In this document: positions 7,858 to 17,478 of the stretch, in pieces
Position numbering within the stretch: the stretch's first letter is position 1
Layout: each line of letters starts with the position of its first letter
Assembly: GCA_026421165.1 (NCBI GenBank)
Contig: JAPKCQ010000005.1
Location: 1 to 34,304 of the forward strand
Reading direction: 5' to 3'
Length of the DNA stretch: 34,304 nt
DNA from: Lewinella sp.
Lineage (GTDB): Bacteria > Bacteroidota > Bacteroidia > Chitinophagales > Saprospiraceae
The notes under the pieces: generated by a model
Database searches by the model: none
The model's input: the letters and a program-made list of their open reading frames with translations, nothing else
What the model was told of the DNA's origin: nothing
Program-made: the position numbers and the translations under genes

Positions 7858-10800
7858 ATGAACCGCATCCCCGTTTGCACTACCAACAGGTGGCAATTGC
7901 TACAATTTGTCATCGCCTTTTTCTTTTTTTCCTTTGCCCAGTCAATAAGTGCCCAAAACGGTACGCTCGTTTTCATTGATGATGCACCGGATGATACTAC
8001 GGTAGACTGCTTCGGCGACCTACCCGATTCCCCTAACTTACGTGCAGTCGAGACAGTAGGGCCTGGTGTTTTTGATACCATTGAGGTTGAATCTATCGAC
8101 AAGATAAGTGACCTAGACGCCCCCTGCATCGGCGGTAGCATACTCCGCATATGGGAAAGGGAAGGTGAATCCAACACCATCAGAGAGGAGCAGGTAATCA
8201 CCTTCGGTCCTGCATCAGAAGGCAATGCACCTACTTTCAAAACGTCCCTTCTTCCCCCTTTCCGGGACACTGTAGACTGCCGGCTGGTGAACGAAGCCGG
8301 AGACCCCGCTAGCTACGACCGCTGGTTGGGAGACCGTAGAGTAGCCGTTACTGCAGCCGTCCGAATGGACTGCGCTCCGATCGTTTCGGTCCTGGACGAT
8401 GCGCCCGACACCCTCATAAACTTCGCCTGCAACGACACACTGAAGGTCCTCTTCATTGCCACAGATCTTTGCGGGGATACCGCCTCACTAGCCTTTTATT
8501 ACGTTACCGTGGACACCGCAGCCCCAGTCATCATTGGTGCGGTAAACGACTCCTTCCGGTTGAGCTGTTCCGATCAGGTCCCTATCATTCCGGAGGTAAC
8601 CATTGAAGATTGCGACACTTCAGCAACCTTCATGTTTACAGAAACCACCACCCAGCTTATGGACGGCACCTGCCGGGAATACAACTACGACGTGCGCCGC
8701 TCGTGGATAGCAACGGATCGTTGCGGGCTCACATCGGTTGTGCGCCAACTCATTGAAGTTCGAGATACCGAAGTACCCGACTTCGTGAGCCCCACCACCG
8801 TCAACTTACGTTGTGATCAAGATCCGGAAGACCTTAGTATCACCGGCCAACCAACTAATTTTAGCGACGATTGTACGCAGGTTGACTTACTCGACGTAGC
8901 TTTTTTCGACGAAGTCATCACCATCGGAACCTGCCCCGTCCGTTTCAATGTAAACAGAACATGGAGAGTGACGGACGCCTGCGGCAACAGCCGTATTCGC
9001 GTTCAGCAAATCAGGGTTCGGGATGAGCTATCCCCAAACTACGACGCGCCTCCGTCACAGGTATCCGTCAGCTGCGTAGATTATGAGAACACGGACATCA
9101 CCGGCACCCCTTTTAACCTCTTCGACAATTGCGACCCTACGGTCAACATTTCCTACGAAGACGAGATTACCCCCGGCGATTGTCCTGGCAACTTCCAGGT
9201 TTCCCGGGAATGGCGAATCTTTGATGATTGCGGCAACGATGAATTTTTCACCCAGCTACTGACGGTAACGGACACCAGCGCACCAGTAATAATTAATGCG
9301 CCTGAAGACCTAATCACCAGTTGCAACAGTGGCACGACACAGCAATTCCGCTTCAACGTGTGGCTCGGCGAACTCGGCGGAGCCCGCTTCAACGATAATT
9401 GTACCAGTGAAGATGACTTGACGATCACCATTGTCAAGTCCGGTACAGACAGTTTCCCACTCCTACCGGACATCAACTGTACGGAGGCCGACGGAACAGT
9501 TCGACGAATTTCGGTAGACATCATCGTGGCGGATAACTGCGGGAACACCACGATAACAACGATGCAATACCGGCAAGTCGATGAGCAGCCGATCAATATT
9601 TTTGACTGTCCGATCAGCCAAGTAATCCCCACGGACCCCGGGCTTTGTTCAGCGGGAGTGGCTTTACCTCCGCCTACTATTCAGGACCAGTGCTCCAGCG
9701 GTACGCCCTTCCAGTTGAACCTACGCGACACCGTGGAAATCACCAGTGCTGCGATGAACCAGGCGGAGCTTGGTTCCGTCCCTGTTGACCCATTAGAATT
9801 TAACCTTGTCATCCCTACCGAATTGCCCGTAAATGGGTTTACCACGGGCCGCTATACCATTACACTAGAGAACGTGGATGCCGAAGGAGACGATGAGTTC
9901 TTCTTCATTTACGCCGAAGACGGTACGCTGCTAGGTACGACCAAGCAGGGCAACGTTCAGTGTGAAACAGTTGTTACGTTCGACAGCATAACGCCGGTAC
10001 AGTTCACCCGTTTCGCTAACGACGGCATCATAACTTTTCGCCTTGAACCCAACATCCCTACAGGGCAGCCCGGCACCTTTGCCATCAATAATTTATGTGA
10101 CGGCGGAAGCCGTGCATTTATCCACCTGCAGCAGGCTGTTTTCCGCCTTACGGAGATCACCTACGAGGTGAACATAGACGGAAACGGTTTCACCCTAGTG
10201 GACCCGATTGACACCGTCTTCACCCGCCTCGACGTTGGTCTCCACCAGGTTATTTACCGGGGAACCGATTGTGGCGGAAGTGTAGACGAATGCAGCTTCA
10301 CCCTCACCATCGAGGACCAGGAGCCTCCCGTAGTCACCTGCCCAGACGATATCGAAGTAGTACTCAATTCCGATAGCTGCGTATTCACCCTGGAAATGCC
10401 GCTGCCCCTAAGTATAACGGACAACTGTAACCCTTACACAGTTACGACGGAGACCTTTCCCTCCAATGGTGAGCTACTACTCTTCCCCTTCAATTCCGAT
10501 CCTAATCTCAATAGTTTCCAGGCCGGTGCTGTCTTCGCAGACCTGACCAACATCCCAACCAGCCTGGCAGACAGTGTGGATATTGACGTGCGCTTCGTCG
10601 GTAATTTCGGCAACCCACGGGCTAGTTTGAATGTGGTCTTACCCGACGGAACGATTCTCGGTTCTTCAGTTCAGGGCGACGCAAGCTGTTCGGGAGAAGG
10701 CACCCTGCACCTGCGCGCCGCCGCCCAAAATATTCTCGACCAGGCGGACGCCAATGGTAATTTACGTCTCACCCTCCAGCCAACCGTAGTCACCGTGCCC

Positions 10801-13800
10801 CCCGGCCAGGAGGGCGATGGCGTTACTCCATGTGATGAAGACGACATCACGGTAGAAGGTGACGACGATGGTATTTCTGGAGCTGCCGTAACTGTAAGCT
10901 ACCGTACTCTTTTTCCCAGCTATTTCACTACCGGGGCAACCGTGACGCAGACCCAATCGACCTCACCCTCGAACCCCATACCCCGGTTAGTATTTAACCA
11001 AGGCCTAACGGACTTTTCCTATCGGGTAACGGATATGAGTGGCAACTCCGACACCTGTTCTTTTACCGTAACGGTACGGGATACTACCCCACCGATAGCA
11101 ATTTGCATCCCGACTACCGTTTTCGTAGACCCTTCCGGGTTACTTCCGGTTACGGTAGATCCAGCTACGATTGGCAGCAACAGTTCAGACAACTGTTCAA
11201 TCGACACCATGACGCTGAGCCCCAACGTGTTTTCCTGTGACCAATACGGTCAGACAGTGACCGTGTCTTTGGTGCTTACGGATGTTTCGGGCAATCAAGC
11301 TGCTTGTACGACCATCGTCAGTATCGCCCCGCTGGCACCGGCGCCAACGGCCAGTACTTCTATTTGTAATGGAGACACCCTACGCCTGTTTGCGAACCCA
11401 CCAAGCACCGCGGAGCCAGGACAGACCATTTATACTTTCCAGTGGTTCTCGCCCACCGGAAACCTGATCAGCACAACAGAAAATCCCGTAATTCCGGGTG
11501 TGGACGAAAGCCAAGAAGGAGCTTACCGGGTAATCGCCAAAGGGCTTACCGGCTGCAGTGCTGAAGCTTTTGTAAATATCGATATTGGCAATATTCCGTC
11601 TGTGCCTATAATTGAGGCGCCGCAGCGGGTGTGTATTGGTGACGATGCCGCGCTGACTTCGGTTTCAAGTTACTCGGGCCAAGTACGCTACGAATGGTTC
11701 CGCGGTCAACCCGGAGCCGGAGTATTACTTGGTGAGAGCATGGTGGCCACCTTCTCCACCCCTTTCGCCGAAGGGTCTCAGACCGGTAACTTTTACGCGA
11801 TTGCTTACGTAAACGGCTGCAAGTCGGCACCATCAAATATTGTAACCGTTGGTACGGTGGAACAACCTACTGTAAGCCTTCTGGAAGAAAGCCGGAAAAC
11901 CTGTGAACTCGGTACTTTTACCCTTACTGCTCAGGGGATGCCATCCCTGTCCTACGTCTGGACCGGCCCTAACGACTTCAGCTTTGTAGGCCGGACGATC
12001 ACCATCGAGGACGTCCAAACTGACGATGCCGGCACCTACACCGTACGTTCCGTACGTTCGGAAGGCTGTTTCAGCGAACCAGCTTTCATTGAACTTATCG
12101 TGCTACCGGCGGGGACGGGTACTACTTTGCTACCTGTCGCTCCTGTTTGTCCTTCGGACACGCTGGTTCTTGAAGCTGCGGACGGGGGCGGAACCAATTA
12201 CTTATTCTCTGGGCCTAATGGGTTTATGTTTGAGACGGACGAACCTGTACTGCGCATCGCACCGGTTACTTCTAACATAACAGGAGAGTGGACCGTTCGT
12301 ATTGGACGCAGTGGCTGCCCATCTGCTCCTAGTGAGTCCGTTTTCGTGAGCCTTGGTACCAGTCCGAATCCAACGGTGTTTACCATTCCCGATCCGGTTT
12401 GCACGGGCAACGATCTGATTCTGCAGGGCGGAAGTAATATAGCTGGTAGTAGTTACAGTTGGTCAGGCCCGGATGGTTTTATCGCTGAGGGTATCGCGGT
12501 AAATATTCCTGATGTGGACACCTCTGCAAACGGAGATTATGTACTTACCGTCACCTCCCCTTTCGGCTGTTTTGCGCAAGATACACTGAACGTAGCCGTA
12601 CTGCCGGGGATCACGATTGACTCCATCAATGTCTCCTCTGGCCGCTGCCTTTCGGGTGGGGAGCTCGTAAGTTTATCTGCATCCGTCACTCCACTTCTAC
12701 CAGCGGAAGGTGATTATATTTACCGCTGGACCGGGCCGGAAGGCACCAGTGGCAACGATACACTTACCATTCCCAACGTCAGTCTGGCGTCTAACGGGAC
12801 CTACACGCTACAGATGGAGGACGCCAACGGCTGTATTTCCCGTCGTTTCAGTATGAACGTGGAGTTTGACTTTGCTCCTGCTCAGCCAGCTACTCCATTC
12901 ACTGAATCCGGAGTGACTTCCGTTTGCGAAGGTGCCAACCTCGATTTAATGACTAATGACTTTGGCTTCGGTGTGACCTATCTCTGGCGCCTTGGAGACG
13001 GAACGGTTATTCCAACCAACAGCAATAGTCTTACCCTACAGAATGTAGAGGCCAATCTCTCCGGCATCTACACCGTTCGGGTGCTCCGAGGCGGCTGTAC
13101 GTCACTTCCTTCTGAGGGCAGGATGATTACGATAACGGCTTTCCCGGCCATCACCGTTTCGGCCAACGACCCGGCATGTGGTGGCCAGCCGATTAATTTC
13201 CAAGCGACAGACCTGGCTGGTGCAACCTACGCTTGGCGTGGGCCAAACAACTTCAGCTCAAGCCTTCCAAATCCGACGATCGTCAGTGCCGACGCCGCAG
13301 TACATGCAGGTACTTACAGTGTGATAGCTACGCAAAACGGATGCTCCTCGGATACCGTATTTGTGGAGGTGTCCGTACTTCCGACTCCGGGGGTTCCTGT
13401 AGCGCAGCCGGTTAGCCCGATTTGCCTTAGCGATTCTGATGCAGCCCTTCTACTTAGCGTGAACCCCAATACTGCTACCGAAGGAGCTACTTATAGCTGG
13501 TTCATTCAGGAAGGGCAGGTTCAGGTCGGTGAGGCCACCAGTTCTCAGAATATTGAAATCACAGACTTCGGTCTTTTCGATAGTGGTGGTTTATTTGGTT
13601 TCAGTGTTCGTGCCAGTTTGAACGGATGTACCAGTAATCTTTCCGCCCCGGTCAACATACGACTAGATGCGACAGACGACTTCCAGCCTAACGCCGGGCG
13701 GGACACGCTGGTTTGTGAAGGACTTTTCCTCCTTGATGCGTTTCCTGGAGGTACCGGTACTGGACGCTGGTCTTTAGTGGAAGGTATAGGAGACATTAAC

Positions 13801-15006
13801 ATCATCAATCCGACCTCACGGATAACGGCAGTGCAGGGCCTAACCCAATTTGGCGGCCCGTACCAGTTCGCCTGGACGCTCTCTAACGGCAGCTGCCTCA
13901 ACTACGCTGCCGATACGATTACCCTCACGGTTACCGACGGTGAAGAAGCCGTAGCCGGAGACAACGTCCTGGCCTGCATCCGTGAAGAAGTTCGCCTGAA
14001 CGCAACAGCCGTCACCACTACCGGTAGCCGCGGCAGCTGGAGCCAAGCCCTTGCCCAGGACATCCTCGGCGTAGTGATCGTTTCTCCTACCGACCCAAAC
14101 ACCCTTATCCAGGGTATGCAGGCTGATAACATCTACTCCTTCACCTGGACGGTGACGAGTAACTGTGGCGTCAAAGAAGACGTAGTGGTCGTCAACGTAA
14201 GTGATCCGACTCCGTTTGCCGGCGCCGATGAAACGATTTGTAATGACGACCGTAGCACCGTTCTTTCTGCCGACGAGCCAACCATAGGTTCCGCAGGTCG
14301 TTGGCTCACGCCAGCAGCTGATATGACCATCGTTGATCCGGAAAGCCCCACAACAATGGTTATCGGCTTGGTTCCCGGCCGTAACCTTTTCATTTGGGAG
14401 GCGGACGAAGGCTTCTGCGGCGACCGCTCGCGGGATACCTTGGTGATCACCTACGCAGAACCACCCCAAGCCCGAGACGACGAGTACGACGTTGACTTCC
14501 AGAGTAGCGTAACTTTTGATCCGCTGGAGAATGACATCATCCCGGACGGGACTTCCGTTTCCTTCGGCGGACTTCCGATGGGAGTGACCCTCACCGATAA
14601 CGGTGACGGGACCTTCACGTTTAAAGCTCCGGCTAACTTTGCGGGTGAGCTTGCGCTCGATTATACGGTAAGCAGCACAGGCTGCTCAACCGCAACCGCA
14701 ACCGTCTTTTTCCTCGTTGGAAAAGACGCTGATTGTGTCGCGCCAAACATTTTCACCCCCAACGATGATGGTATGAATGACCTATTCATAGTGCCCTGCT
14801 TACTCAATACGGACGATTTTCCCAACAGCCAGGTAACGTTCTACAACCAGTGGGGAGATGAGGTTTTCCGTAGCGGTAAACCTTATCTGAGCGACTGGGA
14901 CGGCACCTACCAAGGTAATCAGCTTCCGGTAGCCACTTATTTCTACACCATTGACTTTGGCGGTGCGCGTAATGGCGCCACCGGTTCGGTCAGAATTGAA
15001 CGCTAA
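7858..15006 (+). CDS. 2382-aa T9SS type B (gliding-motility-associated C-terminal/CHU_C) surface protein with HYR-like, Ig-like, PKD-like and cadherin-like repeats
   Basis: Signal peptide (FVIAFFFFSFAQSISAQ); repeated HYR-like units (VRDTEVPDFVSP..., VTDTSAPVIINAPED..., IEDQEPPVVTCPDDIEV...); repeated Ig-like W(T/S/R)GP(N/D)GF units; AG.D...C...G.W repeats; ARDDEYDV...PLENDI...YTVS; C-terminal CVAPNIFTPNDDGMNDLF...VTFYNQWGDEVFRS...WDGTYQG...LPVATYFYTI...GSVRIER. Confidence 0.93.
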   Translation: MNRIPVCTTNRWQLLQFVIAFFFFSFAQSISAQNGTLVFIDDAPDDTTVDCFGDLPDSPNLRAVETVGPGVFDTIEVESIDKISDLDAPCIGGSILRIWEREGESNTIREEQVITFGPASEGNAPTFKTSLLPPFRDTVDCRLVNEAGDPASYDRWLGDRRVAVTAAVRMDCAPIVSVLDDAPDTLINFACNDTLKVLFIATDLCGDTASLAFYYVTVDTAAPVIIGAVNDSFRLSCSDQVPIIPEVTIEDCDTSATFMFTETTTQLMDGTCREYNYDVRRSWIATDRCGLTSVVRQLIEVRDTEVPDFVSPTTVNLRCDQDPEDLSITGQPTNFSDDCTQVDLLDVAFFDEVITIGTCPVRFNVNRTWRVTDACGNSRIRVQQIRVRDELSPNYDAPPSQVSVSCVDYENTDITGTPFNLFDNCDPTVNISYEDEITPGDCPGNFQVSREWRIFDDCGNDEFFTQLLTVTDTSAPVIINAPEDLITSCNSGTTQQFRFNVWLGELGGARFNDNCTSEDDLTITIVKSGTDSFPLLPDINCTEADGTVRRISVDIIVADNCGNTTITTMQYRQVDEQPINIFDCPISQVIPTDPGLCSAGVALPPPTIQDQCSSGTPFQLNLRDTVEITSAAMNQAELGSVPVDPLEFNLVIPTELPVNGFTTGRYTITLENVDAEGDDEFFFIYAEDGTLLGTTKQGNVQCETVVTFDSITPVQFTRFANDGIITFRLEPNIPTGQPGTFAINNLCDGGSRAFIHLQQAVFRLTEITYEVNIDGNGFTLVDPIDTVFTRLDVGLHQVIYRGTDCGGSVDECSFTLTIEDQEPPVVTCPDDIEVVLNSDSCVFTLEMPLPLSITDNCNPYTVTTETFPSNGELLLFPFNSDPNLNSFQAGAVFADLTNIPTSLADSVDIDVRFVGNFGNPRASLNVVLPDGTILGSSVQGDASCSGEGTLHLRAAAQNILDQADANGNLRLTLQPTVVTVPPGQEGDGVTPCDEDDITVEGDDDGISGAAVTVSYRTLFPSYFTTGATVTQTQSTSPSNPIPRLVFNQGLTDFSYRVTDMSGNSDTCSFTVTVRDTTPPIAICIPTTVFVDPSGLLPVTVDPATIGSNSSDNCSIDTMTLSPNVFSCDQYGQTVTVSLVLTDVSGNQAACTTIVSIAPLAPAPTASTSICNGDTLRLFANPPSTAEPGQTIYTFQWFSPTGNLISTTENPVIPGVDESQEGAYRVIAKGLTGCSAEAFVNIDIGNIPSVPIIEAPQRVCIGDDAALTSVSSYSGQVRYEWFRGQPGAGVLLGESMVATFSTPFAEGSQTGNFYAIAYVNGCKSAPSNIVTVGTVEQPTVSLLEESRKTCELGTFTLTAQGMPSLSYVWTGPNDFSFVGRTITIEDVQTDDAGTYTVRSVRSEGCFSEPAFIELIVLPAGTGTTLLPVAPVCPSDTLVLEAADGGGTNYLFSGPNGFMFETDEPVLRIAPVTSNITGEWTVRIGRSGCPSAPSESVFVSLGTSPNPTVFTIPDPVCTGNDLILQGGSNIAGSSYSWSGPDGFIAEGIAVNIPDVDTSANGDYVLTVTSPFGCFAQDTLNVAVLPGITIDSINVSSGRCLSGGELVSLSASVTPLLPAEGDYIYRWTGPEGTSGNDTLTIPNVSLASNGTYTLQMEDANGCISRRFSMNVEFDFAPAQPATPFTESGVTSVCEGANLDLMTNDFGFGVTYLWRLGDGTVIPTNSNSLTLQNVEANLSGIYTVRVLRGGCTSLPSEGRMITITAFPAITVSANDPACGGQPINFQATDLAGATYAWRGPNNFSSSLPNPTIVSADAAVHAGTYSVIATQNGCSSDTVFVEVSVLPTPGVPVAQPVSPICLSDSDAALLLSVNPNTATEGATYSWFIQEGQVQVGEATSSQNIEITDFGLFDSGGLFGFSVRASLNGCTSNLSAPVNIRLDATDDFQPNAGRDTLVCEGLFLLDAFPGGTGTGRWSLVEGIGDINIINPTSRITAVQGLTQFGGPYQFAWTLSNGSCLNYAADTITLTVTDGEEAVAGDNVLACIREEVRLNATAVTTTGSRGSWSQALAQDILGVVIVSPTDPNTLIQGMQADNIYSFTWTVTSNCGVKEDVVVVNVSDPTPFAGADETICNDDRSTVLSADEPTIGSAGRWLTPAADMTIVDPESPTTMVIGLVPGRNLFIWEADEGFCGDRSRDTLVITYAEPPQARDDEYDVDFQSSVTFDPLENDIIPDGTSVSFGGLPMGVTLTDNGDGTFTFKAPANFAGELALDYTVSSTGCSTATATVFFLVGKDADCVAPNIFTPNDDGMNDLFIVPCLLNTDDFPNSQVTFYNQWGDEVFRSGKPYLSDWDGTYQGNQLPVATYFYTIDFGGARNGATGSVRIER
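14734..15006 (+). other. T9SS type B sorting domain (CHU_C) of the 2382-aa protein
   Basis: APNIFTPNDDGMNDLFIVPC...QVTFYNQWGDEVFRSGKPYLSDWDGTYQGNQLPVATYFYTIDFGG. Confidence 0.92.
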
Positions 15007-15011
15007 TCGCC

Positions 15012-15959
15012 ATGACTAAAGCGAACCAACTTATCACCATATTGCTGTTCTTATCGTTGGCCGTTTGTGCTCAGCAAGACGCGCAATACACGCAGTTTAT
15101 GTATAATAAACTAAACTTTAATCCAGCGGTGGCTGGCTCTCCGGAATCAACCTTACTTCAGATTACGGCCCGTCAGCAGTGGCTAGGACTTGAGGAGGCT
15201 CCGAGCAGCCAACTGGTTAGTTTCAACACACCGCTCACTGCGGCCGGCACGGGTGTGGCGGCGCGGCTGAGCCGAGTAACTATCGGACTGGAGCAGCAGT
15301 ACAATGTGGAAGCCAGCTATGCCTACCGCTTTGCAATCGGGCGGGGTACACGGTTGGGAATCGGGCTTTCCGCTTCCGCGCGCTACTTCAACATCGATTA
15401 TCCGAACGCGCGGCCGACCCAGGGTGGCGGAGTTGATATGGCCATTCCCGGAGCCACGGAGTCTAAGGTTGTACCTAATTTCGGTGCAGGGCTTTACTTG
15501 GAAGGGCCAAATTACTACGTAGGCCTGAGTTTACCCCGATTGCTGGAAAGCAATATTGACCTTGGCGACGAGGTAACGATTATCTCCCGCGAGGCGCGCC
15601 ATTATTACTTTATGGGCGGCATCAAGTTCGCATTGTCCGAGAAGCTGGCTATTGAACCGCAAATACTGGCCAAGTTTGTAAACGGTGCTCCTTTCGATGC
15701 TGATTTCAACGTTACGGCGCACATTGGCCAGAACCTATTCACCGGAATGTCCTATCGTCTGGGAGGTAACGGGGGAGGTGAAAGTGCGAGCATTCTTGCC
15801 GGCCTCTACCTTTCCGAAAAACTATCGATGTGTATGGCCTATGACCTTGGTCTTAGCGACCTGAAGGCTTCGCAGAACGGTAGTATAGAACTGGTGGTGG
15901 CATATTCCATTGGGGGCCGTAGTGCTCCGGGTACGGTGGTAGATCCACGAAATCTTTAA
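15012..15959 (+). CDS. PorP/SprF family type IX secretion system outer-membrane protein
   Basis: QQDAQYTQFMYNKLNFNPAVAGSPESTLLQITARQQWLGLEEAPSSQLVSFNTPL is a clear PorP/SprF N-terminal signature; beta-barrel-like remainder; 5 nt after the upstream stop. Confidence 0.95.
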   Translation: MTKANQLITILLFLSLAVCAQQDAQYTQFMYNKLNFNPAVAGSPESTLLQITARQQWLGLEEAPSSQLVSFNTPLTAAGTGVAARLSRVTIGLEQQYNVEASYAYRFAIGRGTRLGIGLSASARYFNIDYPNARPTQGGGVDMAIPGATESKVVPNFGAGLYLEGPNYYVGLSLPRLLESNIDLGDEVTIISREARHYYFMGGIKFALSEKLAIEPQILAKFVNGAPFDADFNVTAHIGQNLFTGMSYRLGGNGGGESASILAGLYLSEKLSMCMAYDLGLSDLKASQNGSIELVVAYSIGGRSAPGTVVDPRNL

Positions 15960-16002
15960 GGCTACTCGTACTTATAAGTAGGTATATTGATGGAATTTGG
16001 GG

Positions 16003-16098
16003 CCGCGGCCGCAGGTGCAGAGAAAGTTGGACGCCCAGTCGTCTAACGACTTTGGTCTCGAGGGGTAAACCAACCGTACCCTTCACCCGCGGCCGCGT
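16003..16098. repeat. Nested imperfect palindrome with NotI-core arms (GCGGCCGC) and two internal stems
   Basis: Outer arms 16003-16020 ccgcggccgcaggtgcag and 16081-16098 cttcacccgcggccgcgt (15/18 complementary); middle gttgg 16026-16030/ccaac 16070-16074; inner agtcgt 16037-16042/acgact 16046-16051. Confidence 0.6.
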
Positions 16099-16175
16099 CC
16101 TAAAACGCTTCAACAATCCTATTCCCGTCAAAACATGCCCATACTGCAACCAAAGAACGTAAAAGCCCTTTGAGA

Positions 16176-16193
16176 TGACGACTTTTGTCGTCA
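16176..16193. repeat. Short perfect hairpin TGACGAC-TTTT-GTCGTCA just upstream of the PaaE-like start
   Basis: 7-bp perfect stem, 4-nt loop, 14 nt before ATG 16208. Confidence 0.6.
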
Positions 16194-16207
16194 GTAAAAA
16201 AAATGCT

Positions 16208-17314
16208 ATGAGCCAACCAACCTTCTTTTCCCTACCGATCAGTTCCATCCAGCCGGAAACAGATAAGGCAATTACCGTCTCTTTTAAGCCCGCCGCCGCT
16301 GATGCCGAGCACTTTGAATTCCTCGCGGGTCAGTACCTAACGTTGAAGTTTCTGGTTCACGGAAAGGAAGAGCGCCGTGCCTACAGCATGTGCTCCGCAC
16401 CTTACGAAGACGAAATCGCCGTTACAGTAAAGCGGGTAGAAGGCGGTATCGTAAGCAACTATATCGCCGATAACCTCAAGGTGGGAGATATGGTGGAAAT
16501 GATGCCGCCCCAAGGTCGATTCATGGCAAAGCCTGACCCCGCCGGACGCCGCGACTACTATCTTTTTGGCGCAGGTAGCGGAATAACGCCATTGATGTCG
16601 ATCACTCGTGAATTACTGGAACAGGAGCCAAAATCGCGCATTCACCTGCTCTACGGTAACCGTGATGAAGAGAATATCATCTTCGAAAAACAACTGCAAA
16701 CACTAGAAGAACGCCACAAAGGCCAGCTATTCGTTCAGCACACACTTTCTCGCCCCATCAAGCATAAAGTAGGTGGATTAAGAGGGCTCTTCGGCCGGGG
16801 AAAAACAAACTGGAACGGTTCTACCGGGCGGGTTGACATCCCAACCGTACATGGCTTTTTACACGACAACCCCGGAGCGAGCGACAATAAGTCGTACTAC
16901 ATCTGCGGCCCGGGTCAGATGATCGACAACGTAGAGCAGGCATTGTTGGGCCTAGGAGTGAAGAAGGCAGATATCCACAGCGAACGTTTTCTCTCCGCCA
17001 ACTCCGCCCAAAAGAAAGCGGCACCTAATACCCCAATAGCCAGCGGTAAGGTGATCGCTAAACTCAGCGGCAAAGAAGTAACCGTTGAACTGAAGCCTGG
17101 TCAGACCATCCTTGATGGCCTGCTGGAAGCCGGCGCCAGCCCTCCCTACAGCTGCCTCGCCGGAGCTTGCAGTACCTGCATGGCCAAGGTAACAAAGGGT
17201 GGCGTTAAGATGGAAGTATGCTTCGCCATCGATGACGATGAAATCGCCGAAGGCTATATTCTTGCCTGTCAGGCTCACCCTACTACCCCAGAGGTTTATG
17301 TAGAGTTTGAGTAA
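16208..17314 (+). CDS. PaaE-like ferredoxin-NAD(P)H reductase with C-terminal plant-type 2Fe-2S domain
   Basis: FAD/NAD modules RRAYSMCSAPYEDEIAVTVKRV, YYLFGAGSGITPLMSI, YYICGPGQMID; 2Fe-2S CLAGACSTCMAKVTKGG...CQAHP. ATG 16208 (MSQPTFF) preferred over the 16175 track start. Confidence 0.92.
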   Translation: MSQPTFFSLPISSIQPETDKAITVSFKPAAADAEHFEFLAGQYLTLKFLVHGKEERRAYSMCSAPYEDEIAVTVKRVEGGIVSNYIADNLKVGDMVEMMPPQGRFMAKPDPAGRRDYYLFGAGSGITPLMSITRELLEQEPKSRIHLLYGNRDEENIIFEKQLQTLEERHKGQLFVQHTLSRPIKHKVGGLRGLFGRGKTNWNGSTGRVDIPTVHGFLHDNPGASDNKSYYICGPGQMIDNVEQALLGLGVKKADIHSERFLSANSAQKKAAPNTPIASGKVIAKLSGKEVTVELKPGQTILDGLLEAGASPPYSCLAGACSTCMAKVTKGGVKMEVCFAIDDDEIAEGYILACQAHPTTPEVYVEFE

Positions 17315-17478
17315 TAGAAAGTAGTTGGTAAGTAGATCAGCGGACCGGACCTTCGCAATTTAACACTCCCCCAGTGTAAGTAATAACAACTTAGACCGGA
17401 GATAATGCGTAGTTTAGGTAACTCAAAAGATGACGTTAGCCTACTTGTGGCGTCTAATGGGTAGCCAGAAGTCATTCC

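Noticed and set aside
13840-14469. Minus-strand 209-aa and 105-aa ORFs inside the giant cargo
   Set aside because: Antisense to clearly repetitive coding sequence.
15853-16248. Minus-strand 131-aa ORF across the sprF/PaaE-like spacer
   Set aside because: Its middle is made of the palindromic repeat (LSLHLRPRPQIP) and its ends are antisense to two good genes.
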